From Balamuthia mandrillaris (lineage: Eukaryota > Discosea > Longamoebia > Balamuthiidae): a DNA stretch of 20,832 nt. Shown piece after piece: positions 1 to 11,800 of this stretch. The notes below the pieces were generated by a model that ran no database searches, was not told the DNA's origin, and worked only from the letters and a program-made list of their open reading frames with translations. Each line of letters begins with the position of its first letter. Position 1 is the first letter of the stretch. Location of the stretch: assembly GCA_031835245.1 (NCBI GenBank), contig JAVKOQ010000659.1:1-20832 (forward strand). The letters are read 5' to 3'. Made by a program: the position numbers and the translations under genes.

Positions 1-588
1 GAGAAGGAGCACTGTCCAAAAGCGAGAGAGGTTAGAACTCAGCAAAAGCAAGAAAATCTCAAGCAGAAAAAAAATAAATAAAGCAAAGGCTCACCTGAAT
101 TTGAGGACTTCTTGAGTAGAATGCACAAGAAAGCAGAAAGGTTTATCCGAGATGTTTCCAACTCCTGAAGCAGAAGCAACCATTGTTGATAACGCCTTTT
201 GCACTTTCTGTAATGCGAAAAACATTCAACAAGTAACATTAGGCCTACAAACGACTTAAAAAATACAACAAACAACAAACTCGCAAACAAATACTTAAAC
301 ATACAAAACGAGACATCAATAACAACCTTTTTGTTGGATTTGTAAAGAGTAAGAATGCCTCCACGCAACACCAACCAACTTTTGTTCCATTTGAGCGTGC
401 CCTTCTTCAATATGAGACCCTCTTTCTTAGAGTCTTTGAACATATAATCTCTTGGTTTGCTTTGCATTGTCGGGATAGTTGGGAAGTCTGCGTTCCCACC
501 AATACTATGCCGCCGCTTTCGCTCCGGCATTACGCTTGTTGTTGATGATCCCTCCGCCTCTGTACCTATCATAAGAAACACAACATGT

Positions 589-621
<33 letters not shown>

Positions 622-1799
622 CAAAGAAGATCGTACTGTCATTTTGTTCTTCGTTGTTGCTGTTATTTGCTTCTGAAATGACCTTAACGTTGACAGTAGG
701 TGCCCCAGTGGACTCCACCAAAATAGTCCTCTTACGTTGAAGTTTGGGCGAACCAGTCAGCGTGAACCGTCTTGGGTTTGTTCGTAATGACTTTTTCCAA
801 GCGGGTTTTGACTTTGTTCCTTCAGACGAGGACGACAATGGCGAGGAAGCATCCTGTGAGGAAGAAGAGGTGGCAAGATCGTTATTTCCGTCAAATTGTG
901 TGCCCAGGATCTTTTGCAATTTTTCTTTACTTGCTTGTTGCCGCTTCTCTTCCGCTTTTCTTTCTTCCTCTGCATCGACTTTAGGTGCTTGCGTTTTCTC
1001 CGCTTTTATACTCGGCAAGGATTCCTTAATGTCTATTTGTTCACCAAATATCTTTTGCAGTTTATCTTTTCTCGCCTGGTACCGCTTTTCTTCTTGCTCG
1101 TTTCCTTTGTTGAATTCCTCGTCGATTACCTTTTCTTCTTCGTTTTCTTCGTCTTCCGCTTTCATTCCTTCCATATCTTGCTTCGTTCTAGATGCCAAAA
1201 AGAACTGAGTTGCCTTCCTGTTCTGTTGCTTTGTGTTCACTGCTTGCTCTTCTTTCGGTTCTTCGTCACAACTTTTCTTTGCTTGGACCCATGTCATCGA
1301 TCGATGAGACTCGCTGGAGGAGTTTGCCTGTTGTATTGTCTCTTCAACGGGTGTGTCGACTGTCCCGTCAGATGGTAGTTCCGCTTTTTCCTTAGCTTGT
1401 TGTGCTTCAATTGTTGCACGTTTTTCAGACTGGGCTTCTTCTTTGGTCGCCTGTACTGCGACGTCTTCCTGCTTTTCACCATCATTACTATCGTTCAATG
1501 CTATCACCGTTTCATCGTCTTTGGCTGTCTTTTTGTCCTCTTCATTGTTTTGCCGACTCTGTTCTTCCTTCACAGTTGATTCAGGCCGTTTATTCGTTTG
1601 AAGTTTTACGGTGGATGCTTCGTCCTTTTGCTTTTTCTTCTCCGCTTTTTCCTGCTGCTCTTTTTTAGAGTCGCCTACTGTCTTCTTATCTTTTAGTCTG
1701 TTGCGTTCAACTTCCAACCTTGCCATCGCCTTTTGCATTTGAGCTACATGTTTGTTGGGTTAAGTTCCTCCACCAAACGAGAAGGAGACAAAGAAGGAG

Positions 1800-1842
<43 letters not shown>

Positions 1843-2419
1843 AATGTGAAAATAGAACGAGTTTGAAAAAGAAGGGAGAAAAGAGAGGAGAGAGACGGAA
1901 GATCAGAGTTTTAAAAATGGGACGAACCGTCCAAGCGGGAGGTTGGAATAGCCGTTTTTGGTCCTTCCTTCTGTTGCTTACTGACGGGCTCTGCCTCCTT
2001 TTCTTTATTCTTCGCCTCATCGGCGCACTCTTTTGTAAGAGTGGTGGTGGTCGTTGTAGAAGCGGTGCTCATATTCGTGTTGTTTGTTGCTTTGGCAGCT
2101 AACGGTGAGGATGTTTTTCGTCTTCTTTTCCTGAGTTCTTCTTCCTTACCGGTATTCTCAGCTACCACCGTTGCTTCATCTTCACCACCACTTGAAGAAG
2201 AAGAAGCGGAAGCTCTGTTTGGTGGGGCGCCAACCAAGAGGCCTAACGAAGCACACCACAAAAAAAAAAGGAGTTAATGAAAAAAAATGGGAAACACACA
2301 CAAAAAAAGACTCACTCACTTTGAATCGCGAGCAATTGGCGCTGGGCTTGTTCGGGTTGAAGAAAGGCGTACACCAACGACAGAACCACCGCAAACCACA
2401 ACAAGGACACGACCCACAT
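1..2419 (-). CDS. Membrane-anchored, charged protein with C-terminal PH domain (3' end off window)
   Basis: Exons on the minus strand, in order: 2419-2320, 2242-1928, 1743-637, 565-327, 207-95, 11-1; all joins keep phase. The start at 2419 is the first ATG after an in-frame stop. The N-terminus (MWVVSLLWFAVVLSLVYAFL) is one hydrophobic helix, a signal anchor or signal peptide. A Ser/Thr-rich stretch and a roughly 370-residue Lys/Glu/Gln-rich, probably coiled region follow, with a duplicated EEKR-type motif. From about residue 554 a PH domain begins (KKEGLILKKGTLKWNKSWLV, then LYKSNK, FCFLVHSTQEVLKFS). PH domains bind phosphoinositides or proteins at membranes. The final helix with its conserved Trp lies beyond base 1. 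Many basic residues after the helix favour a cytosolic body, which is an inference. I do not recognise an orthologue. The first intron join is the least certain, because another frame is also open there. Confidence 0.75.
594..621. repeat. (CT)n on the sense strand in intron 3 of the PH-domain gene
   Basis: GA run on the plus strand inside the 71-base intron 566-636. It makes up over a third of the intron. Confidence 0.95.
1803..1841. repeat. (CT)n on the sense strand in intron 2 of the PH-domain gene
   Basis: About 39 bases of GA on the plus strand, which reads as CT in the minus-strand transcript, inside the 1744-1927 intron. Confidence 0.95.
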
Positions 2420-2789
2420 TTGCCAGAGCGGAGTGTCCTCTTTGTTCTTCTTCCTCTTTTGTTCTCGCTTCTAGCTGGTTGCCGCGCTACCCTTTTCCTT
2501 CCAAGCTTGGTTGCCATGACAATCATCGGGTTAAATATCAATCAGATCGGATTACCTACCAACCATTTTTCAAAAAAACAGATCGATCGGTTAATGTCGA
2601 CGAATGATCTCTGCACATAAATGAAATCAAAAAAAAAAGGAGAGAAGAAAGGAGAGACAGCAAGAGGGAAGAGGCGCTGTGGCGACCACGATGAGTCGGG
2701 TGAACTGACAAAAATAAACGATTCTTGAACTGGACCAACAACAACAACAAAAAAAAAAACAACAAGGACGTATCCAAAAACAAAAAAGA
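2420..2789. promoter_or_regulatory. Shared intergenic region between divergent genes 1 and 2
   Basis: These 370 bases separate the start codons of the PH-domain gene (leftward) and the CLU gene (rightward), so they must hold both promoters and both 5' leaders. I see A-rich tracts just before the rightward ATG and a GATCGATC palindrome near 2582. No convincing TATA box is visible. Short open frames here look like chance. Confidence 0.6.
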
Positions 2790-3830
2790 ATGTTGAGGAC
2801 GAGTGGTCACCACCATTACAAACAACACGAAGAGGATGAAGAAAGCAGTAGCGGTAGGTTGGTGGGGGTCTACGCCGGGCTGAACTACGAGGTAGAGGAA
2901 GGCTACGGCTATCACCAACTACCTCATTCGGGTGCGGGCGGGTCTTCTTCTTCTGTTGCTGCAACGGTCACCACACAAAAACTCTCCAACTTTAGCAGCT
3001 ACTACTATTACTGCCACGACTTGCCCAAGGCCAACAAGAAGAGCCTACACAATGAAAACAGGTCAGAGTATGAGGGTGCAGAGACGACCTATGAAGAGGT
3101 GTCGTTCTCCCATCGTTCCTTAACAACCACCACCCCGTACGAGGATGGGCAGACGAGCTACGAGACGGTTCAATTCGAGTATGGTGTTGATAGCGAGGAC
3201 GACGAAACAAGCGACAAAGAAAATGAGGAAGCTGTTCTTCACAGGATACTAGAGGACTATACCAGCAGCGAAGACGATGTCGATGACCACGACAAGAACA
3301 TCAACCACACGAGGAGAAACAAGAAGCAACAACAACAAAATGCTGCCGTCGTGCTGTCTAGCGCCTGGAACGAACGCTTTCAAGTGTTGTTGGAACGACC
3401 GACGACCACCCCGGAGGAGGCCCGCCAAAGACGAAAGGACATCGAGGCTCTGGTAGCTGAGTTTGTGGAGTCGGCTAAGCCGGTGGTGCAACGTATTGTG
3501 GAGGAGCTCTGCCTGGAGGCCCACAGGAAGACCATCGCCCCAGTGGACGTGGGTGGCATCGCCGGAGGAGACAAGTTCATCACCAAGCAGCTGTTCATCA
3601 AGTTTGCCAAGGACGACGCTCAGTACCATCTCTATGGCAGCGATGACTTTGCGCAGAAGGCGGCTGGCCATGAGCTCAAGTCTTTGAACTCGTTGATATC
3701 ATGCAATGTGCCCAACTTACACTTTCCTCTCATGGTTCTTATCAATTATCGTGGTCACAGGTTGGTTTTTGTTATTTGACAATTTGTCTGTCGTCGTTCT
3801 CTCTCATTATGTTTGTCGTTCTCTCCCTCC

Positions 3831-3865
<35 letters not shown>

Positions 3866-5452
3866 CTCTTTTTTCGTTGTTTGTTTCTAATACATAGCAA
3901 CGCTTCAAAACAAAAGATGTATAGTAATGTCAAAATTGCCAATTGGAGGCCATACATTGCGCTATGGTTCATCAGATGCAGGTCAAACCATTCACACGGA
4001 AGAAAAAGAGTTAGCCCGCATGATGAAACGTGCTGCTGCTGCTCTCAATCTTAAAGGCCACTTTGTGGAAGAACGCAAAACTAATTTGCTCAAACTCATT
4101 TACGGCCCGGTTGACATCGAGGGGCATTTAGGAGAAGATGGAAGGTTTGTTGAATTTCTCCTTCTCTCTCCCTCATCTCTCTCATGTCTCTCATCTCTTA
4201 ACAATGACGAACAGATATTACTGTGCAGATACCGCCCGTTTATTTCCTCCAGTAACACCAAATATCAAAGTGAGGGGCTGCCACTTGTTTAGGCTGCTTC
4301 GTCCAGAGTACGTGAAGCGAAACCCGACACCACTCTCCTCGGATGTGTTCACCTTGTGGGGTCGTCACAACAAGCAACAAAACAACAAAGAAGTGATCGC
4401 GGCTACCAGTCGTCTGCTAGAAGAGCAGATCCCAGAGTTTGTGAAAAGTTTTATGGCAATGGGAGGTGAGAAAGAGAACATGCTTAATAACGTTACTGGA
4501 GAGATCAAGTCTCTGAAGCATGCCTTTCATGAGAAGGGAATCAACATGCGGTATTGTGGTGTTGTGCTCTTCTTCCTTTCACAGTCTCAGAAGGGCTCCA
4601 TGGAGCAAGTTACTTCGGCTGATATAGGCAACATGATGGAGAAGAGAATATGGATTGAAATGGTGGCAAGATCTTTTCGTGCCATCCTCAACGAGAAAAT
4701 GAGAGAACAAACTTCTGGTAACTCTCTCTCTCTCTCTCTCTCTCTCTAGGATCTAATGGAATTCCTTGGACAGGTTCTACAAACGACGCTAAGAGCGCAG
4801 GAGAACAGAACAAGCAAAAGTCAACACAACTACAACCGTTAGTCATCGATCATCTCAATTTGCTTCTAGGTAGAGCTTCGCAGGATGTAGATTCCTTTTG
4901 GGACGTCGCTCTTCGGAAGATGATTGGCAAACGATTCGTATTTTGCGAAAAGGATCATTTGAACCTCATGCAACCAGTAATGCAGGAAAACGGAGAGTGG
5001 AACGTTCGTCCAGGTCTTAGAAAACGTTTGTTCTGCCCGGCAACAACAGCAAACAAAACTAGATCAGAACCGGAGAAAGAAGACACAGAGTCGAAAGTGT
5101 GCTTGTTGAAGCTTGTGTTGGCTTTATGTGGAATCGAGTTGAAGCCTGAACGACTTTCTGCAATGGAAGATAAACACGCTGCGATGTTTCAACAAATGTA
5201 TCCTATTGAGTTGAACGATCTGCATCAGGTTTGTACTCAATGGTCTTCTTAGCGAGTTGCTGTACTATCCATTCTAATCTTCCTCTTCTCAAAATTAGAT
5301 CGGCTTTACCAGCAAGTTTATCACATTCATACCATTTGCAGAAACGCTATTTGCGGAGGGTAACTTTGCAGAGGCAGAGGAGTTTTATAGGGACGAACTA
5401 CGGATAAAGGAGAAGCAATTAGGCAATGCTCATCCTCAGGTTTGTGTTATTT

Positions 5453-5497
<45 letters not shown>

Positions 5498-8400
5498 AAT
5501 TACTAACCTTTTGTTCTTGCTTCACAAAGGTGGCATTTACGCTAGCAAATCTTGCTGACTTGTATGCAAATGCTGGTAAACCCAAAAAAGCTGAACGAGT
5601 GTTCTTGGTACACCTTCATGTTTTTTTCTCTCTGTTCTTCTCGACTCTCATTCTTCAATGCCCCATTTTTAGAGAGCACTCGTTTTGTTGCAAAAAGCCT
5701 ACGGCAATCAACACATGGAGGTGAGTGGATTGTTAGAACGAATGGCGAATCTGTACAGCAAGTACGACCAATTGGTACAAAGTAAGACCTGTATCGAGAG
5801 GTCCTTACGGATTAAAAAGAAGAAACTGTCAGAGGGAGATCCTGCCATTGCTTCCTCGCTCGAGCTTCTTGCGGAGATACACTACAAGCTTGGTGTGTAT
5901 GCCTATCCCCTTTTTGTTTGCTTTCGTTCTTTATCTCCCCCTAGCTTTTTAAGTATGTGGTACTGATGGCCCTTTTTAAACAGGTGACTTGAAAGAATCA
6001 GAAAAGCTTTACTCAAATGTGCTCGCCATCAAAACAAAAGTTTATGGAAGTGAACACTGGGAAACTGCCAAGACGCAAAACGCGAGATTTAAGCTGTTAT
6101 TCGCATCTGGTGACTTGAATAGTTGCGAGACCATCTGCAACAATACTCTTCGTATTTTAAGAGATGAAAAAGGGTCAAAACATTCCGAAGTTGGCATTGC
6201 ATTAGGTATGTTCGTTATTTTTTATCATTTTGAAAGTCATTTCCTCTTATTCTTTGAGGACAGACAACTTAGGTCAAATATATGCAAAGAAGAGAGACTT
6301 CGTCAGAGCTAAGAAACTCTTCAAACAAGCGCTAGCAATCAAAGCTGACAGCCTCGGCGCAAAACATAGTTTTCTTGCTATCACTCTAGAAAATCTCGCT
6401 CAAGTCTATCAAGAGTTATCTTCTACTTCGCAAGATAAAGCTACACGTTACTTGGAATGTGCTGAAAAGTGTTATATCAAAGCGGTCGACATCTTCAAAG
6501 AGACATTGGGAGAAGAGCATACTGATCTCGGGTTCACGCTTAACAACTACGCTTCGTTCCTGATGACATACAAGAAAGGAGATATTTACAGAGCAAAGCC
6601 ACTCTTTGAGCAAGCTTTTTCTGTTCTTAAACGAAAGCTAGAACCATCTCATCCGCTTCTGCTTTCCATCCAATTGAACCTTGCCACCATTCCCATTCCA
6701 ACAACGACCACACCGTCAGCACTGCGGTCATCATCATCCTCATCCTCATTGTCGTTGTCATCAGCAGTGTACCCCTCATTAGCATCTTCTGTTCCTGAAG
6801 CCCCCAACAGAGGACAACGAAGAGCACCTGCTGGCAGGGGCGGTGCGAGCGGTAACAAAAGCGCGCCATCCCAAGCAAAAGCAAGTGCTGCTGCCCCACC
6901 CCCTTCTGCTCCTCTTACCAGTGCCGTTCCCAAGGCTGTAACTACCACTACTGCTTCTTCATCCCATCTTTTTGCTGCTGCTCCTCCTGCTCCTGCTGCT
7001 GCTTCTCCTCCTCCTCCTCCTGCTGGTGCCGGTGCTGCTCCTCCTCCTGCTGCTGCTCCTCCTCCTCTTGGCGGTGGTCCACCACCACCACCACCAGTAT
7101 CATCGCATACGTTTGATGCAATCACTTTGGATAATATCACGCATAGAGGATTCCCTCGGTATGGAGCGGAAGCACAGACGGTGGTGGGTGGTGCTTTGCC
7201 TCCTCAACCTTCCCCTGAGGCAGTAGTTCTCAAACGAGAAGATAAACAGAAAGAAAAAGAAAACGAGGAAAGGACTTCTACCATTGCTGCCACAACGGTA
7301 ACAACCAAGCTTCCTCAACCTCACCGCGAGATCCCTTCCCAGTGGCTAAGGTTGTTGGAGGCGGCCGGTCTTACTAATACGCAGACAATGAGTTATGCGG
7401 AGGCAGAGGCTCTCATCACTGCCATTCGAAAGAGAGTAATGCAACCTACACAACAATCAACAGCAACGACATCGGCAGCAACAGACGAGGAGGACCGTAG
7501 GCAACAGGGACACAAAAGCAAGGATGCAGCAGGACCTTCCGCTGTTATACTTCCAGAAAGAGAGGCGACAAAAGATGAAGAGTACACACTTCATAAGGAA
7601 CAGAAAGGCAAAAGCAAAAAAGACAAGCATAAACAGAAAAAGTCAGAGAAAGAGCAGGAAGTAGCAAAGAAAAAGAAGCTGAGAAAGAAGTTAAAGCATA
7701 AAAAAGACGCCAAAGCCGCTCTCGAAGAAAAGAAGTTAGAAAAACTACAGACACTCGCCAAGAAGCCTAGTTCACCGCCCCAACTTCAAAAACAAGCACC
7801 CCTCAAAAACATTAAAGAGGAAGAAGAGAAGAAGAAAGAAAGGAAAGAGATAAAAGCAGCGCTCGCTGAACGGAACCAAAGGATGGCGCCCACAAGCCAA
7901 TCAGCAACATCGCTGACCCAGGAAGAGGCAATGAGATATGGTGACCTGATTCGACTCACTCAGCAGCAGCAATCGCTGTCGGTTTACAAGACAGAGGAGC
8001 TTTCGGAAGCAGCACATGACTTCCGACGGGAAAGTCACAGATTGGAACGACAAAGCTTCTTCAGTTGGTCCTCTTTACGCAGTATTCTTGGTTTTGCAGG
8101 CAGGCGAACAGCTCGTGCACCAAGCCAGCAATCTTTGCAGGCTGAAGCAAAAGAGCTGGAGGACCATGTAATGCAACCGCCAGAGACAACGAATGAGAGT
8201 GGTGCTAGCGGAGACGCAGAACAACTGGAAGAAGTCAGAGAAGAGGAACGAAAAGGAAGTGCAGCCCTAAAACAGTTTTATCGTTCTTCTTCGATGCGCC
8301 AAATGCCAATATTAGACTATTCTGAAGAAGGAGAGGAGGAGGAAGAGGAGGAGGAGGAAGACGACGACGACTACTACGGACTACAAGAACACAAAGAAAC

Positions 8401-8713
8401 ATATGTTGATGAAGATGATGATGCTGTGGAAGGCAAAGAAGAAGTACACCAACTAGAACAAGCTACACGACTGCAAGATGATTGGCAATTGGATGAAGAC
8501 GAGGATGAAGGAGACTTTGCAAGCAGCAACAATCGCGATTTGAACGCATTGCTTGCGGATGATGATGGCAGCAGCGACCAGGAAGACACCGAACAAACCG
8601 TGGAAGTTATGTTGACAGGAGAAGAGGAGGAAGAGGTTCGCATCAGCCAAGAGCTTGTGGATCGAGTTGGTGGCCAGGATGAATTCATCACTCTTTTGGC
8701 AGAGGAGATATAA
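2790..8713 (+). CDS. CLU-domain / tetratricopeptide-repeat protein with PBD-like segment and charged tail
   Basis: Exons: 2790-3760, 3917-4144, 4215-4717, 4750-5228, 5299-5439, 5530-5607, 5673-5892, 5984-6205, 6264-8713; 1763 codons plus TAA, all phases agree. Residues 1-190 are low complexity, rich in Tyr, Glu and Ser. About 193-680 match the CLU domain of the clustered-mitochondria family (Dictyostelium CluA, yeast Clu1, CLUH): SAWNERFQVLLERP, LFIKFAKDD, YRGHR...MSKLPIGG, RLLRPEYVKRNPTPLSSD and KGINMRYCG are readable. From about 735 to 1090 run kinesin-light-chain-type TPRs (for example LRIKEKQLGNAHPQ, LANLADLYANAGKPKKAE). The tail has a Pro/Ala-rich stretch (about 1090-1235), a PBD-like segment (1301-1339), a Lys/Glu-rich region and an acidic block. 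CLU proteins act in the cytosol, binding mRNAs for mitochondrial proteins. No CLU N-terminal domain is evident and the tail is unusual, so this may be a divergent paralogue rather than the core CluA. Confidence 0.92.
3834..3862. repeat. (CT)n microsatellite in intron 1 of the CLU gene
   Basis: Pure CT dinucleotide run on the coding strand inside the 3761-3916 intron. It lies about 55 bases upstream of the acceptor, so it is not the immediate polypyrimidine tract. Confidence 0.95.
4718..4749 (+). other. 32-base intron made of GTAA-(CT)n-AG in the CLU gene
   Basis: The 503-base exon before it and the 479-base exon after it only join in frame if exactly this stretch is removed; reading through hits its TAG. 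The only adenines lie in the GTAA donor and the AG acceptor, so no branch-point A is visible. See findings. Confidence 0.7.
5455..5494. repeat. (GA)n microsatellite in intron 5 of the CLU gene
   Basis: About 40 bases of pure GA on the coding strand, within the 5440-5529 intron. This is the only intronic dinucleotide run in the window with purines on the sense strand. Confidence 0.95.
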
Positions 8714-8830
8714 ACTCTCTGGGTTAAATGTAAACTTTGTTTTCCATGTATTTATTTGTTTGCTTATCACTACAACATAAAAGTTTGTTTTTTCTAGTTA
8801 CACGCAGGAGAGAGATGGTAAGAAGAAGCG
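8714..8830. other. Intergenic spacer between convergent genes 2 and 3
   Basis: These 117 bases separate the stop codons of two genes transcribed toward each other. Both 3' UTRs and both polyadenylation regions must overlap here or run into the opposite coding sequence. Confidence 0.8.
8751..8756 (-). terminator. Putative AATAAA polyadenylation signal for the RhoGAP-RasGEF gene
   Basis: AATAAA reads on the minus strand, 75 bases downstream of the stop of the minus-strand gene. It matches the usual signal and spacing, but no cleavage site can be shown from sequence. Confidence 0.45.
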
Positions 8831-11800
8831 TTACATATGCTGATTGTCTTTCAAAGGAGTATTTCTAGCGCCACGTGGTTCCATGCTGTACGACAGTTGG
8901 TACTGTTCAGCCTCGCTCCATGCCGTCACATCATTCATCAAGTAAGAATGGATGCTATGGTTCACATCGAGTGAGAATGGCGATTGTTGGCACCGTTTGA
9001 AAAGGGACAATATCTTCCATAGCAGCCGAAGTTTGTCAAAGTTAACCAATCCGTCAATAGTAGTAGTTGGATGGGTTTCTTCTATCGTAAACAAATCCTT
9101 TGAGAATAGGGCTGTAAAGAAAACAGCAGTTAGTGTTAATAGCTCTCTCTTTCTCTTTCTCTTGCGCTATCAAGAAAAAAAAGAAGACAACAACGTACCC
9201 AAGTAAGGCACGACGGGACCTTTGCATCGGTTCAACAGTTGGCGGTAGCATGCATAATTCTTGTCAGACGCAGCAAGTTTCATTAACGAACGATACTTCT
9301 TCATTAGGGTCCCTGATACTTTCTTCTCGTGCGGAAACAATAAATGGTGAGAACAAGAAAAGCGGAAGGAGTGTTCTGGAAGAAAACGTACCTCCCAAGA
9401 CAGCCGAAGCCTGGAAATGGCCGTGTTGTTAAGTCCTCCCAACAACGCGAACAACGAATTGAAGTTTCGCATCTTCTTGCATTCCTAGCGCATCAAGTAA
9501 TACAGGCGTGATGAGCAAAAAATGCTTAAGCATAAAAAAGCTCTGGTATATAACAACGTACTCTACAAATCTTAATGAAGTGAGCCAAGACCTGTCCTCT
9601 CTCAGCGGCAGTGTCATACTTAAATACCTCGGAAGCAACCCATAGTCCTGTCTAAAAGTATTTTTCATCATTCCGTTAGTTTTGAGAGAGAGAGAGAGAG
9701 AGATTTAAGAGAGATTTAAGAAAGAAATACCATATTGAACCGCGTGACCATGGCGGTGAAGGTAGGACTTCTCTCGGAAACCATGAACCGTTTATGCAAG
9801 AGCTCTTTCCTGTTGATTTCCACAAAGTGTTGGCCATCGATCCGAGTGAGTTCCTTACATATAGCGGCAGGGTCAAACGACATGAAGGGTGTCTTCACTT
9901 GCATGACAGCACGTAAGCTGCTGATGATGAAAGGAACCGAGATAGGGGCTTCTGTTGCCGAAGATGAGGAATCAGCGTTGTTTGCTTTTCCGCGCTCCTC
10001 ACGTGCGTTCTTGTTCTTGAGGCTTGTTCCTTCTTTTGGGCTTCGAATGTCAGTAAAGGCCTTGTTTTTCTCCTGTAGTATCTTTTCCCAGCTTTCCAGT
10101 TCTTTACTTACAAACGCTTCTCTCATCTCTGCAGACATGCCCGTTTGCTGTCGTTTCTCGTCTCCATCTGTGTCAAAATGCGATCGTTTGTTTAAGGCAG
10201 AGGCAGAGCCACCATCCGAGGTAACGCCGGTTGCCAACAAAGAATAGAATTGAGAGGATCCGCTCCTTAGTCGCACTCTAGTTTCTTGTTCGTCTTGTTC
10301 TTCCTCTAAAGAGCTGTTTGTCTCAGACGAAGATGAACGGGTGTGGTGCTCACTGCGAACCCCCTTCGCCATCAGCATGTACAGTTTGTCAGTGGCGCTC
10401 TTGCGTTTTTGTTTTCTGGTCAGTGGTTCATTGTCATCATGCTGTGGGTCTCCTTCTTGTCCTCGCTCTTCTTGTTCAGGTTCCGGTTCCGGTTCAGGGC
10501 ATACTTCAATCTCTTCTTCGGTAGGTTGGTTTTTCCTCGAAACCCCCAAAGCCATGTGATTGAACAAACGGAGCGTGCTCGTACGCACCAACACTTTAGA
10601 TGGATCACTGTTGGTGCGTTGTTCTGTCGTCTCACTTCCACCACCGCTGTTTCCTTCTGTTTCTGAGTTTTCCGTTGCTTCTCTAATGCCCTCTTCTCGT
10701 TGGCGTTCTGCCTCTTTCTCTCCTGTACCCCCTCCTGTTACTTCTGTATTACTTCTTTCTTCCGCTAAGTCGACACCAGAAGAAGTACGTAAGTCATTTT
10801 TTTGGCTGACCGAGATAGCACTAGGAAGGGCAGCAGAAGGGGCATCGTTAGCTTGTGAGAAACTATCTGTTCGTTGTTGTACTTGCTCGTGTTGGGGTGG
10901 TGGCGCTGCTGGTGATGATGAAGGAGGTTCCTTCCCCCGACTAATACTATTGGCTTTATCGCTTGTCGTAACGGTTTGTTCTTCAGCAATGGCATTGTTG
11001 GTGGGAATGGTTTGGGTTGTTGGTTTGGATGGTGCATCCATCTCTTTTTGAGGGAATGCTTCGTTCTTGTTGCTCTTGTGGGTCGTTTCTTGAGTTGAAA
11101 TATGAAGATGTGGTGGTGGATGTTCGGTAGAAAGCTTGTTAAACAGAGCACCGAAGCGGACTGCTACTGGTCGATTGGGAGGTGGCGAGCTGCCTGCTGT
11201 TGGTGCGGTTATTGCTTGCGCTGTTGCCGTGGAAAGCGTTTCCCACATCTTCACCCGATTCAGCACTATGAGACTGCCTTTGCCTTTGCGAGAAAAAGCA
11301 GCTCCCACATCTCCTTCCACACTTGTTGTAGATGATACTGATTCGGCTTCTGCTCCACGTTGTTCTGCCCGTGCTACAGCCCCCCTCATCGCTTTGCTTC
11401 CATTGCCCGCAATTTCTTCGGTTGGTATCTTAGGAGCACGCTGCTGTTGCAGTTGTTCTTGTTCGGGCTCTTGTTTCCTCACGTGCTGCGGTAGTTCTTG
11501 TTGATTTGTTTGTGGTTGATGAGGATGAGGAGGCTTAACAGCAGCTTTCCACGCAGACCGTGGAGAGAATAACTCATCCTTCTCTATTACTTCCTTGGAA
11601 TTCTTTGCTTCGTCTTCTTTGATATTTTGTAATGTTGTTAGCAATGCTTCCCCAGGGAGGTCAAGTGACAAGGCTGCAGAGTGCTCTTCCTTGGATGTTT
11701 TTTCGTTCAGCACTATAGCAGGTCCGCCTTTTGGATCACCAGTGGATTCCTTCTTTTTTTGGTATTCGTTTCCTGTAATGGATTGTTTTCTCTTTTTCTT

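Noticed and set aside
2182-2541. Arg/Cys-rich minus-strand frame as exon 1 of the PH-domain gene
   Set aside because: It joins the next exon out of phase. The overlapping frame starting at 2419 joins in phase and encodes a typical hydrophobic anchor.
5455-5494. Repeat arrays as CRISPR or satellite arrays
   Set aside because: They are simple dinucleotide microsatellites with no spacer structure.
9551-9558. AT-AC (U12-type) intron starting ATATACC in the RasGEF gene
   Set aside because: It would give ideal domain spacing, but the sequence lacks the ATATCC consensus and the intron ends in TAG. An ordinary GT donor a few bases upstream is simpler.
9735-11504. Plus-strand open frames opposite the large RasGEF exon
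   Set aside because: They are antisense to a conserved, phase-consistent coding region and are rich in Ser, Leu and Phe, as expected from the complement of Glu/Lys/Arg codons. None shows a domain.
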